64,000 bases of DNA from contig NZ_CP069717.1 of assembly GCF_024971095.1 (NCBI RefSeq), positions 1,674,001-1,738,000 on the forward strand, written 5' to 3'. Source of the stretch: Microbacterium neungamense (lineage in GTDB: Bacteria; Actinomycetota; Actinomycetes; Actinomycetales; Microbacteriaceae). Below are positions 43,326 through 56,946 of the stretch, piece by piece. The notes beneath the pieces were generated by a model. The model made no database searches and was not told the DNA's origin. It was given only the letters and a program-made list of their open reading frames with translations. Position 1 is the first letter of the stretch; every line of letters begins with the position of its first letter. Position numbers and translations under genes: made by a program.

Positions 43326-44236
43326 GCCGACGCCCCCTGTCCGCGCCAGCCGGTCACCGGGAGCTGGAACTTGCGCACCAGGCGGTCCGTGAACGCGGCC
43401 GGATGCAGCCGCGCCAGCCGCACCGGCTGGGAGGAGCGGCGCACGACGACGCGCGCGCCCGGCGGCAGCTCGTGCGAACGCCGTCCGTCGCACCACAGGA
43501 TGCCGGTGCCGTCGGTCCGCTCGAGCATCTCGATCGCCACGGCCGCTTCAGGGCCGACCACGAGCGGCTTGGCGAACAGGGCGTGGGCGGAGAGCGGCAC
43601 CAGCGCGATGGCCTCGACCGACGGCCAGATCACCGGACCGCCGGCGGAGAAGTTGTACGCGGTGGATCCGGTCGGCGTGGACACCACCATGCCGTCGCAT
43701 CCGAAGGTGGACAACGGGCGGCCGTCGATCTCCACGACCACCTCGATCATCCGCTCCCGGCTGGCCTTCTCCACCGTCGCCTCGTTGAGCGCCCAGGTCT
43801 CGTAGACGACCGCGCCGTCGGCGTCCTTCACCCGCACGGACAGTGCGAGCCGCTCCTCGACCTCGTAGTCGCGTGCGATGACGCGGTGCACCGCGTCATC
43901 CATGTCGTCCCGCTCGATCTCGGCGAGGAATCCGACGTGACCCATGTTGATCCCGAGCACCGGCGCACCGGTGCCCCGGACGAGCTCGGCCGCGCGGAGG
44001 ATGGTGCCGTCGCCGCCGAGGACGATCGCGAGTTCGAGCGCCGACGCCTCGACGTCGGCGCCGAGCACGTCCACGCCGCTGAAGCGCGGGTCGACGGCGC
44101 CGAGGTCCTCCCGGTCGCCGGGGGCGACCACGGGGCGGGCTCCGGCTGCGCGGAGTGCTTCGACCACGCGCAGCGCGGCGGCCACGGTGTCGTCCCGGTG
44201 GGCGTGGGCGACGACCAGGATGCTGCGCTCGTTCAT
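43322..44236 (-). CDS. nadK: NAD kinase
   Basis: 304 residues. GGDGTILRAAELVRGTGAPV, NMGHVGFLAEI, and MVVSTPTGSTAYNFSAGGPV motifs. Makes NADP+. ATG 44236 overlaps tlyA's stop (ATGA); tlyA-nadK-recN is a conserved actinobacterial trio. Confidence 0.95.
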   Translation of the reverse strand: MNERSILVVAHAHRDDTVAAALRVVEALRAAGARPVVAPGDREDLGAVDPRFSGVDVLGADVEASALELAIVLGGDGTILRAAELVRGTGAPVLGINMGHVGFLAEIERDDMDDAVHRVIARDYEVEERLALSVRVKDADGAVVYETWALNEATVEKASRERMIEVVVEIDGRPLSTFGCDGMVVSTPTGSTAYNFSAGGPVIWPSVEAIALVPLSAHALFAKPLVVGPEAAVAIEMLERTDGTGILWCDGRRSHELPPGARVVVRRSSQPVRLARLHPAAFTDRLVRKFQLPVTGWRGQGASA

Positions 44237-45030
44237 CGTCCTCCTGCCAGCTCGTCGATCCGCTTCGTCCATTCTGACGGATCCTCGCCGCGGCCCGGAG
44301 CGAGGTGCACCAGGTACTCGGCGTTCCCGCGGGTGCCCAGGATCGGAGAGGGCAGGATGCCGAGCATGCCCAGTCCGGCATCCCACGCGCTCCACACCGT
44401 GCGCGCGACGGCGTCGGCCCGGGTGGCGGGATCGGTGACCAGCCCGCCGCGCACCGCGGTGCGTCCGACCTCGAACTGCGGCTTGACGAGCAGCACCACG
44501 TCGGCATCCGTCGCCGCCACCGCCGCGACGGCGGGCAGCACGAGCTCGAGCGAGATGAAGGAGAGGTCCCCCGTGACGAGGTCGGGCGCCGCTGATTCGC
44601 CGGTGGCGGCGGCGAGGTTCTCCGGGGTCATGTGCCGGACGTTGTAGCCCTCGACAGCGACGACGCCCGGGTCCGCCGCGACGGATGCCGCGAGCTGACC
44701 GTGCCCGACGTCGACGGCGAGGACGCGCCGGGCGCCGCGCTCGCGGAGCACCTGGGAGAAGCCTCCGGTGGAGGCTCCCATGTCGAGGGCGAGCCGGCCC
44801 GCGACCGGGATCCGGAACCCGTCGAGCGCGGCGATGAGCTTGTGCGCGGCGCGGCTGACGTACTGGTCGGCGCCGTCGACGGTGAGCCGTGCATCGTCGG
44901 ACACCTGCAGGGACGGCTTCACGGCGGGGCGCCCGTCGACGCGCACCATGCCGTCGGCGATCAGCGCCGCGGCATGGGTCCGTGAGCGTGCGAGGCCGCG
45001 GGCGGCGAGTGCGGCGTCGAGGCGGGTCAC
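44233..45030 (-). CDS. tlyA: rRNA 2'-O-methyltransferase TlyA
   Basis: 265 residues. N-terminal S4 domain (RLDAALAARGLARSRTHAAA), SAM site LDMGASTGGFSQVLRERGAR, catalytic region VTGDLSFISLELVLP. Methylates 16S and 23S rRNA; loss gives capreomycin resistance in mycobacteria. GTG start overlaps the preceding small gene. Confidence 0.93.
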   Translation of the reverse strand: MTRLDAALAARGLARSRTHAAALIADGMVRVDGRPAVKPSLQVSDDARLTVDGADQYVSRAAHKLIAALDGFRIPVAGRLALDMGASTGGFSQVLRERGARRVLAVDVGHGQLAASVAADPGVVAVEGYNVRHMTPENLAAATGESAAPDLVTGDLSFISLELVLPAVAAVAATDADVVLLVKPQFEVGRTAVRGGLVTDPATRADAVARTVWSAWDAGLGMLGILPSPILGTRGNAEYLVHLAPGRGEDPSEWTKRIDELAGGR

Positions 45031-45191
45031 CGTGGCCCGCTGTCGAGGCGCTTCATCAGCTCGTCGTGCAGCGCGGAGTACGCCTCGGCGCGCGCGGCCA
45101 GCGGCTGGCCTTCGATGAGGCGAAGGCGACTCCACAGCGCGTCCGTGGGCTCGTCGACGCGGCGGGCGTCGGGCTCGGCGGTGTCGTCCAT
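45027..45191 (-). CDS. Small conserved protein upstream of tlyA, 54 aa
   Basis: A 54-residue frame: ATG 45191, MDDTAEPDARRVDEPTDAL, then WSRLRLIEGQPLAARAEAYS and a basic end. It ends with TGA overlapping tlyA's GTG (GTGA), which argues for real translation. Helical and charged; function unknown. Confidence 0.65.
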   Translation of the reverse strand: MDDTAEPDARRVDEPTDALWSRLRLIEGQPLAARAEAYSALHDELMKRLDSGPR

Positions 45192-45234
45192 CCGTCCACT
45201 GTATCCCGCGCTGCGAGGGCGGGCGGGGTGACGC

Positions 45235-46269
45235 TCAGGGCCTGTGGAAAGGGTCCGCGTACAGACGCTCGGGGACGTCGAACACGTAGATCGCGGCCCC
45301 GGTGGCCCAGATCGCCGCGGCGCCCGCGCGCAGCAGGTCGATCTGCGCCGATCCCTCCGCGACGATCTCGACCTCGGCGCCGGTGACGCGCACGGATGCG
45401 CCGTTGACCGTGAACACGCCGTTCTTCTCGACGGTCTGCGGGTAGGGCTCGTGCAGTTCGCGCAGGTCGCCGAGGATGTAGGTCGGACGCGAGCCCTGCG
45501 GCGCGGCGAGGACGTGCTTGGGACGGTCGATGCCGGTGAGCACGAGCGCGGAGTCGATGCCGGCGCGGCAGGCGCCGAGGATGTCGGTGTCGAGCCGGTC
45601 GCCGATGAAGAGCGGGTTGGCGGCGCCGAAGCGGGCGATCGCCTCCTCGAAGATCGGGGTCTCGGGCTTGCCGGCGACGGTCGCGAGCCTGCCGATCGCG
45701 GTGTGCACGGCGGAGACCAGGGTGCCGTTGCCGGGGGCGACGCCGCGCTGCTGCGGGATGGTCCAGTCGGTGTTGGTGGCGATCCACGGGATGCCGCCCT
45801 CGTCCTCGGGCTGCTTGAGGGCGAAGGCGGCCTCGGCGAGGTCGGTCCAGGAGACGTGCGGGGCGAAGCCCTGCACCACGGCGTCGGGTCCGTCCTGCGC
45901 GCTGCGCGTGACGGTGTACCCGGCCTTCTCGGCCTCGTGCACGAGGCCGTCGCCGCCCACGACGAGAAGGGTCGCCGGCGGCGGGACGATGTCGGCGAGG
46001 AGCCGCATCGCCGCCTGCGGGCTGGTGATCACATCGTCGGGCCGCACGTCGAGGCCGAGTTCGCGCAGGTGTGCGGCGACCGAGGCATCCGTGCGGGCCG
46101 CGTTGTTCGTGATGTAGCCGAGCCGCACGGCCTCGGCGGCGCGGTTCAGGCTCTCCACGGCGTGCGGCAGCGGCCCGGGGCCGGCGTACACGACGCCGTC
46201 GAGGTCGGCGAGGACGGCGTCCCGCCCGGTCAGCGGGGTCGGCGGGGTGCTGCGGCGGAACAGCCCCAT
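45235..46269 (-). CDS. HAD hydrolase, NagD/p-nitrophenyl phosphatase type
   Basis: 344 residues. DLDGVVYAGPGPLPHAVESL (motif I DxDG), cap domain, GKPETPIFEEAIARFG and FIGDRLDTDILGACRAGID (motif IV). Cytosolic phosphatase, substrate unknown. A C-terminal extension (LLRAGAAAIWATGAAIYVFD) is a common actinobacterial add-on. ATG 46269 overlaps the stop of the upstream gene. Confidence 0.92.
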   Translation of the reverse strand: MGLFRRSTPPTPLTGRDAVLADLDGVVYAGPGPLPHAVESLNRAAEAVRLGYITNNAARTDASVAAHLRELGLDVRPDDVITSPQAAMRLLADIVPPPATLLVVGGDGLVHEAEKAGYTVTRSAQDGPDAVVQGFAPHVSWTDLAEAAFALKQPEDEGGIPWIATNTDWTIPQQRGVAPGNGTLVSAVHTAIGRLATVAGKPETPIFEEAIARFGAANPLFIGDRLDTDILGACRAGIDSALVLTGIDRPKHVLAAPQGSRPTYILGDLRELHEPYPQTVEKNGVFTVNGASVRVTGAEVEIVAEGSAQIDLLRAGAAAIWATGAAIYVFDVPERLYADPFHRP

Positions 46270-47681
46270 CAGGCCTCCCCCTCCTCCGGACGCTGAGCCT
46301 CTTCCGGACGCTGAGCCGGTTCCGGACGCTGAGCCTGTCGAAGCGTCGTCCCTTCCTCCGCGCCGGCCTCGCTCGCGTCGGCGTGGCCCTCGTCCTCGAC
46401 GAGTCCGTCCTCGACGAGTCCGTCCTCGACGACGATCTCGTCCTCGTCGTCCTCGAGCCCGAGGGCGGATGCCGCGACCTCGGCCCGTTCGGTCCAGAAC
46501 GCGGCCTCCTCGGTCCGGCCGAGGTCCTCGAGGACGGCGGCACGGGCGGCGAACAGAGCGGGACTCCACGCGAATGCGAGGTTCGGGTCGAGCTCGGGGA
46601 TCTCGAGCTCGCCGAGCGCGAGCTCGGTCTCGCCGCGGTCGAGCCGGGCGCCGGACATGGCGATCGCCAGGGCCACGCGGACCTCGACCGGAAGGGACGC
46701 GCGGTCCACGGCGCGGCCCTCCTCGAGCGCGCGGTCGGGGCGGCCGACGCCGCGCTCGCTGTCGACGATGAGGGCGATCTGATCGTCGCGCCCGGAGATG
46801 CGGCGGTAGGTGCGCAGTTCGCGCAGGGCGAGGGCGAAGTCGCCCAGTGCGTAGGCGGTGATGCCGAGTGTCTCCCGCACGACGGCGACGCGACCGGCGC
46901 GCCGGGATGCCGCGAGGGCGTGCTCGTGCGCGCGCTGCGGGTCGTCGTCGATGAGCCGCGAGGCCATCGCCAGGTGCCGGGCCACCTGCTCGGCGTTCTC
47001 CTTGCTCAGCGTCTTCAGCTCGTTGCGCGCGGCCGGATGCAGGTCCTTGGGCGTGATGTCCTCGGGCAGCGGCGGCTCGGGAACGCGCTCGCGCACGGGA
47101 GCGTGCTCGTTGCGGGGGCGGTCCGCGCCGCCGCGCTGCGGGAATCCGCGCCGTTCGCCCGAGGGCTTGCGGTCGCCGTATGGGCGACGTTCGCCGGACT
47201 GGTTCCGGTCGCCGTAGGAACGGCGCTCGCCGGACTGGTTCCGGTCGCCGTATGGGCGACGTTCGCCGGACTGGTTCCGGTCACCGAACGGACGGCGCCC
47301 ACCGGACTGATTCCGGTCACCGTACGGACGGCGCCCACCGGACTGGTTCCGGTTGCCGTACGGACGGCGTTCACCGGATGCGGCGCGGTCGCCGAACGGA
47401 CGGCGCCCACCGGACTGATTCCGGTCACCGAACGGACGGCGCCCACCGGACTGATTCCGGTCGCCGTACGGGCGCCGTTCGCCCGACGGCTTACGCTCAC
47501 CGTAGGGACGGCGCTCACCCGTTCCCCGCTCACCGCGGTCGGAGGCGTTCCGGTCGCGATCACCCTGCGGGCGACGCTTGCCGGCATCGGAGAAGCGCGG
47601 CATGCGCGCCCGGTCAGAGCCCGAACGCCGGTCCGCGGCTCCGTCCGCGTTCTCGCGACGGTCTCGCTGATCTTCCGACAT
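46269..47681 (-). CDS. TPR-like protein with 12-residue GERRPYGDRNQS repeats
   Basis: 470 residues. Residues 55-174 are ten tandem 12-mers (G-E/G-RRP-Y/F-GDRNQS), highly basic and disordered, resembling RGG-type RNA-binding tails. Residues 205-400 are helical repeats (LAMASRLIDDDPQRAHEHAL, LGDFALALRELRTYR). An acidic linker and a repeat-derived end TTLRQAQRPEPAQRP follow. Common in Microbacteriaceae next to the HAD gene; role unknown, RNA binding inferred. Confidence 0.82.
   Translation of the reverse strand: MSEDQRDRRENADGAADRRSGSDRARMPRFSDAGKRRPQGDRDRNASDRGERGTGERRPYGERKPSGERRPYGDRNQSGGRRPFGDRNQSGGRRPFGDRAASGERRPYGNRNQSGGRRPYGDRNQSGGRRPFGDRNQSGERRPYGDRNQSGERRSYGDRNQSGERRPYGDRKPSGERRGFPQRGGADRPRNEHAPVRERVPEPPLPEDITPKDLHPAARNELKTLSKENAEQVARHLAMASRLIDDDPQRAHEHALAASRRAGRVAVVRETLGITAYALGDFALALRELRTYRRISGRDDQIALIVDSERGVGRPDRALEEGRAVDRASLPVEVRVALAIAMSGARLDRGETELALGELEIPELDPNLAFAWSPALFAARAAVLEDLGRTEEAAFWTERAEVAASALGLEDDEDEIVVEDGLVEDGLVEDEGHADASEAGAEEGTTLRQAQRPEPAQRPEEAQRPEEGEA
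46287..46347. repeat. GGACGCTGAGCC repeats at the gene's 3' end
   Basis: Three copies of TCCGGACGCTGAGCC-type units, the last extending into GAGCCTGTCGAAGCGTC. They encode AQRPEPAQRPEEAQRPEE. Same family as at 36696-36770 and 31037-31077. Confidence 0.85.
47160..47519. repeat. 36-bp coding tandem repeat, ten units
   Basis: Ten 36-bp units encode the 12-mers of the TPR-like protein. Synonymous differences between units show they are old, with some units (GGRRPFGDRNQS) present in identical form two or three times. Confidence 0.9.
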
Positions 47682-47708
47682 TCTGACTCCCTGTTGTCTT
47701 GTTAACGC

Positions 47709-47740
47709 AAGATGGCCACCCAGCTCTGGGTGGCCATCTT
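47709..47740 (-). terminator. rRNA operon terminator
   Basis: AAGATGGCCACCCAG, CT, CTGGGTGGCCATCTT: a perfect 15-bp stem 10 bases after the 5S gene. A short T-run is part of the stem end. It also lies between the rRNA operon and the TPR-like gene. Confidence 0.88.
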
Positions 47741-47751
47741 ACTTAAGAGAA

Positions 47752-47869
47752 GTCCGGCGGTGTCCTACTCTCCCACAGGGTCTCCCCTGCAGTACCATCG
47801 GCGCTGTGAGGCTTAGCTTCCGGGTTCGGAATGTGTCCGGGCGTTTCCCTCACGCTATGGCCGCCGAAA
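47752..47869 (-). rRNA. rrf: 5S ribosomal RNA
   Basis: About 118 bases; starts GTTTCGGCGGCCATAGCG, contains CCGAACCCGGAAGCTAAGCC and ends GGACACCGCCGGAC, standard 5S features. Confidence 0.95.
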
Positions 47870-47975
47870 CACTGTTGACATGTTCATCGGCAACACACTC
47901 GTGTGGTGTGTTGTTTGGTTCCGACCGTACGTCGAGAACCACAAAGTGGACGCGAGCTTTCTCAAGGGAAAGTGT

Positions 47976-52951
<4,976 letters not shown>

Positions 52952-53272
52952 AAAAAACAGAAGCCAACCAACAACCGGGAAAACAGTCGAAGGCCAGCGA
53001 GTTCAATCATGACCAAAACGAATGTCACTGACATCCGCAAATTGATCCAAAGGAATTCTCAACGACTCCGAAAAGCCGACGAGGATAATTTGGCATTTGA
53101 CAAGTGCACGCTGTTGAGTTCTCAAGGATCGGACGCACCCACACACCCACCAACCAAGGCAGGACGCGCAGGGCAACTTCGCAATCTGTCCGGGCACCGT
53201 TGAGGCTGTGCAGCCTTCCGGACCCGGGCCCTCCATCCTACACCAACGTGACCACTGATGTGAAGTAGGAGG
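52952..53272 (-). promoter_or_regulatory. rRNA operon leader and promoter region
   Basis: About 320 bases upstream of 16S. TTGAGAACTCAACAGCGTGC (about 53107-53132, minus strand) is the actinobacterial leader antitermination/processing element. A candidate promoter is TTCACA (53264-53259), 18 bp, TAGGAT (53240-53235). There is no coding frame of quality; the plus-strand gene begins at 53410. Confidence 0.55.
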
Positions 53273-53409
53273 TGTGTCCGCCGCTTGGAGGGGAGCTGGA
53301 CCTTCCGGCCTTCCGCTCAACCGCTTGGGGCGAACAGGTAATAACTTACGCGGATCCCGCCGACCCGGCAAATCGGCCTCGGATCCCGGGCGTGTCGTAC
53401 GATCGGCGC

Positions 53410-54726
53410 ATGGCCGACGACCCCGCGCTCCCCCTGCTGGAGCGGCTCTCCGCCGAGCTCCGGCTGCCGGCGTCCGTGCTGGTCCCCGCGGCTCCGCCGC
53501 AGCCGGTGCCGCTCCCCTCCCGGCTGGCGACCGGCGCGCTGGCGTGGGCATCCATCCTCGCCGCCGCGGCGTCCGCCGGTGACGGGCGGCGCCCGCCGGC
53601 GGTCCCCGACCCCGAGCGCATCGCGGCGGCGTACCGGAGCGACCGCCTGCTCACCATCGACGGCATCGCTCCCGATGTCTGGTCTGCGCTCTCCGGCTTC
53701 TGGCGGGCGCGGGACGGCTGGATCCGCACGCACGGCAACTACCCGCATCACGCGCGGGCGCTCCGCCGCGGTCTCGCCCTCCCCGCGGACGCCGCGGCCG
53801 GGCGGACCGCCGAGACCATCGCGGGTCTGGACGCCGAGGACGCCGTCACCCGGATCACCGACGCCGGCGGCCTGGCCGTGCGCGTGCTGCCCGAGGATCC
53901 CGCCCGGGACCGCGAGCTGCGGCGGCGCGCGCTGATCCCGGTGACCCGTCTGTCGACGGAGGGCCCGACCCGCCAGGTCCGGACAGACCCGGCGCTCCCG
54001 CTCGCCGGCATCCGCATTCTCGACCTCACCCGCGTGATCGCCGGCCCCGTGTGCACGCGCACGCTGGCACTCCTCGGGGCCGAGGTGCTCCGCATCGACC
54101 CGCCGGGCCTGGCGGAGCCCGAATGGCAGCACCTCGACACCGGGCACGGGAAGCGGTCCGCGATCGCGGACGCCCGAGCCGCGACCGTGGACGCCCTGAT
54201 CGACGGCGCGGATGTGGTCGTCCTCGGCTACCGCCCGAGCGGGCTGGCGGCGATCGGCCTCTCCCCCGACACGCTCGCGGCCCGCCGCCCCGGCCTCGTG
54301 ATCGCACAGCTCAGCGCGTGGGGCGAGGGCGTGCCCGATCGGCGCGGCTTCGACAGTCTGGTGCAGGCCGAGTCGGGAATCGCGGTCATCGAGTCGCCCG
54401 ACGGCGAGCGGCCCGGCGCGCTTCCCGCACAGGCGCTCGACCACAGCGCCGGCTATCTCCTCGCCGCCGGCGTGTGCACGGCGCTCCGACGCCGTCGGGA
54501 CGAGGGCGGCACCTGGCTCGTGCGCACCTCGCTCCGGCGGGTGGCGGCGGAGCTGCTCGGGATGCCGCGACGGAGCGAGCCCGAGCCGGAGCGTCCGTTC
54601 GATCCCGCCGCGCATTCGCAGGCGTTCGAGGTCGCCGGTCGCGCCGTGGTCACCGCGGCATCCGCGATCCCGGGCTTCGCGTACGCGGCGCCGCGCCCGT
54701 GGGGCGCGGACGTTCCGTCCTGGTGA
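53410..54726 (+). CDS. Family III CoA transferase (CaiB/BaiF)
   Basis: 438 residues. A unique N-terminal part (ADDPALPLLERLSAELRLPA) precedes the CaiB fold: LAGIRILDLTRVIAGPVCTR, LGAEVLRIDPPGLAE, catalytic-region VLGYRPSGLAAIGLS. Transfers CoA between acyl groups. ATG 53410 chosen although no strong ribosome site is seen (GATCGGCGC); the longer frame would start in the rRNA upstream region. Confidence 0.85.
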   Translation: MADDPALPLLERLSAELRLPASVLVPAAPPQPVPLPSRLATGALAWASILAAAASAGDGRRPPAVPDPERIAAAYRSDRLLTIDGIAPDVWSALSGFWRARDGWIRTHGNYPHHARALRRGLALPADAAAGRTAETIAGLDAEDAVTRITDAGGLAVRVLPEDPARDRELRRRALIPVTRLSTEGPTRQVRTDPALPLAGIRILDLTRVIAGPVCTRTLALLGAEVLRIDPPGLAEPEWQHLDTGHGKRSAIADARAATVDALIDGADVVVLGYRPSGLAAIGLSPDTLAARRPGLVIAQLSAWGEGVPDRRGFDSLVQAESGIAVIESPDGERPGALPAQALDHSAGYLLAAGVCTALRRRRDEGGTWLVRTSLRRVAAELLGMPRRSEPEPERPFDPAAHSQAFEVAGRAVVTAASAIPGFAYAAPRPWGADVPSW

Positions 54727-54780
54727 GCGGCCGCGCCGAGCGGCGGCCCGCTCGACCCGCGACTGAGCACGAGGCGCGGC

Positions 54781-55557
54781 TCAGCGGCGCCGGCGCGCGG
54801 CGAGCACGATGCACAGCGCCAGCGTCGCCGCGCCCCACACCGCGCACGCCGGCGGCAGCACCCGGTAGGCGAGGTGCTGCGGGGTGAACTCGGCGGTGAA
54901 CGGCCCGAGGGCGACGAGCCCGGCGACCCAGGCGACCACCAGCACCGCGGGCAGCGCCAGCCACCAGCCGAGCCGTGCCCACGCGGGGAGCACCCGCGTG
55001 ATCGGCGTCGATGCGTCCCGGCGCGACAGCCAGAGCACCGCGAACACCGCCAGCACGGCGAGACCTGCGGCGCTCGAGCCGTGCTGCAGCCACTTGTAGC
55101 CGAGCAGCGGGCCCCACTGCTCCTGCAGCGCCGGGATCGCGGTGACGCCCCAGCGTCCCTCGTGGGTGAACAGGTCCCAGGCGATGTGCGAGAACACGCC
55201 CAGCAGCAGCGATCCCGCCAGGAGCACCGGGTACCGGACGCCGCGGCCGACCCCGACCGCGTGCCGCGCGGCATCCGCCGCCGGCTCCGACCACTCGGCC
55301 GGCAGCCGGCGCGCCACCGCGGCGGGCATCAGCTCCGGCACCACCGGCCTCAGCAGCACGCGCCACACCAGGAACAGCAGGAACGCGAGCGCCGCGGTCC
55401 AGATCGCGTTCCCGAAGGCGTGCGTGAACCCGTAGTCCAGCACCCGCAGGAACAGCGGCAGGTCCGGGGTCATCGCGCCCACGGCGATCGCGCCGGGCAC
55501 CAGCGGAGTGCGCAGGAACGGCAGCGCCACCACCGCATGGCTGGGTGTCAACGGCAT
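54781..55557 (-). CDS. DUF4184 membrane protein
   Basis: 258 residues; MPLTPSHAVVALPFLRTPLV and GSLLLGVFSHIAWDLFTHEG are the DUF4184 signatures. About six membrane helices with conserved His/Asp (TPSH, HIAWD, TH) that suggest a metal-dependent membrane hydrolase; unproven. Confidence 0.9.
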   Translation of the reverse strand: MPLTPSHAVVALPFLRTPLVPGAIAVGAMTPDLPLFLRVLDYGFTHAFGNAIWTAALAFLLFLVWRVLLRPVVPELMPAAVARRLPAEWSEPAADAARHAVGVGRGVRYPVLLAGSLLLGVFSHIAWDLFTHEGRWGVTAIPALQEQWGPLLGYKWLQHGSSAAGLAVLAVFAVLWLSRRDASTPITRVLPAWARLGWWLALPAVLVVAWVAGLVALGPFTAEFTPQHLAYRVLPPACAVWGAATLALCIVLAARRRR

Positions 55558-55579
55558 CCGCTGCCCCTCCGCGGTCGGC

Positions 55580-56881
55580 TCAGCGCAGGAACACGCCGGC
55601 GAGCGTCTTCTTGCCCCGCCGCAGCACCGACACGCCGCCTGGCAGCGAGCCCTGCACCGTCGCCGTGTCGTCCGCGACGCGCGCGCCGTCGAGGGAGACG
55701 CCGCCCTGCGAGATCGCGCGGCGCGCCTCGGAGACGCTGCTGACCAGGCCGGTCTCGACGAGCGCCTCGGTCACCGGCGTGCCGGCCGCCACGGTCGCGT
55801 TCGGCAGCTCCTCGAGCGCGGTGCGCAGCGTGCCCGCATCGAGGGCGGCGAGGTCGCCCTGGCCGAACAGCGCCTCGGACGCGGCGATCGCCGCGGCCGT
55901 CGCCTCGGGGCCGTGTACGGTGGCGCACACCTCCAGGGCGAGGCGCTTCTGCGCGGCGCGCCGGAACGGCTCGGCCTCCACGAGCGCGGCGTACTCCTCG
56001 ATCTCGGCCCGGGTGAGGAAGGTGAACACCTTCAGCCGGTCGATGACGTCGGCGTCGTCGGTGTTCAGCCAGAACTGGTACATCCGGTACGGGCTGCACA
56101 TCTCCGGATCCAGCCAGATCGCGTTGCCCTCGCTCTTGCCGAACTTCGTGCCGTCGCTGTTCGTGATCAGAGGGGTGCCGATCGCGTGCACCGAGACGCC
56201 CTCGACACGGTGGATGAGGTCGGTGCCGCTGGTGAGGTTGCCCCACTGGTCGCTGCCGCCGGTCTGCAGCACGCAGTCGTACGTGCGGTACAGCTCGAGG
56301 AAGTCCATGCCCTGCAGGATCTGGTAGCTGAACTCGGTGTAGCTGATGCCGGCCTCGGAGTTCAGCCGCGCGGCGACGGCGTCCTTCTTCAGCATCGTGC
56401 CGACGCGGTAGTGCTTGCCGATCTCGCGCAGGAAGTCGATCGCGCTCAGCGGCGCGGTCCAGTCGAGGTTGTTGACGATGCGCGCGGCGTTCTCGCCCTC
56501 GAAGCTGAGGAAGCGCTCCACCTGGGCGCGCAGCCGGCCCACCCACTCCTCGACGGTCTCGCGGGTGTTCAGGGTGCGCTCGGCGGTCGGCCGCGGGTCG
56601 CCGATGAGGCCGGTGGAGCCGCCGACGAGCCCGAGCGGCTTGTGCCCGGCGAGCTGGATGCGCCGCAGCGTGAGCAGCTGGACGAGGTTGCCCAGGTGCA
56701 GGCTCGGCGCGGTCGGGTCGAAGCCGCAGTAGTAGGTGATCGGGTCCCCGGCAAGCAGGGCGCGCAGCGCCTCCGGATCGGTGGACACGTGGACGAGTCC
56801 GCGCCACACGAGCTCGTCCCACACGTTCTCGAACGAGGGATCGAGCGCCACCGGCGCGGTCGTCAGAGCGGGATTCGACAC
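55580..56881 (-). CDS. tyrS: Tyrosyl-tRNA synthetase
   Basis: 433 residues. HIGH-equivalent PTAPSLHLGNLVQLLTLRRI, KMSKS-equivalent KFGKSEGNAIWL, anticodon-binding and C-terminal S4 domain (VSSVSEARRAISQGGVSLDG). GTG 56881 chosen by homology; the open frame upstream is not coding. Charges tRNA-Tyr. Confidence 0.97.
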   Translation of the reverse strand: MSNPALTTAPVALDPSFENVWDELVWRGLVHVSTDPEALRALLAGDPITYYCGFDPTAPSLHLGNLVQLLTLRRIQLAGHKPLGLVGGSTGLIGDPRPTAERTLNTRETVEEWVGRLRAQVERFLSFEGENAARIVNNLDWTAPLSAIDFLREIGKHYRVGTMLKKDAVAARLNSEAGISYTEFSYQILQGMDFLELYRTYDCVLQTGGSDQWGNLTSGTDLIHRVEGVSVHAIGTPLITNSDGTKFGKSEGNAIWLDPEMCSPYRMYQFWLNTDDADVIDRLKVFTFLTRAEIEEYAALVEAEPFRRAAQKRLALEVCATVHGPEATAAAIAASEALFGQGDLAALDAGTLRTALEELPNATVAAGTPVTEALVETGLVSSVSEARRAISQGGVSLDGARVADDTATVQGSLPGGVSVLRRGKKTLAGVFLR

Positions 56882-56946
56882 GCGTTCCAGGCTATCAGCG
56901 CGCCGGACGCGTCCCGTGCGGCGCCCTCGGGTCAGGGGGCCCGGGA

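Noticed and set aside
47160..47519. CRISPR array
   Set aside because: 36-bp periodic units have no unique spacers and are fully coding; no cas genes are nearby.
46383..47705. 440-residue plus-strand ORF over the TPR-like gene
   Set aside because: Antisense of the 36-bp repeats; composition is an artefact of GC-rich reversed codons.
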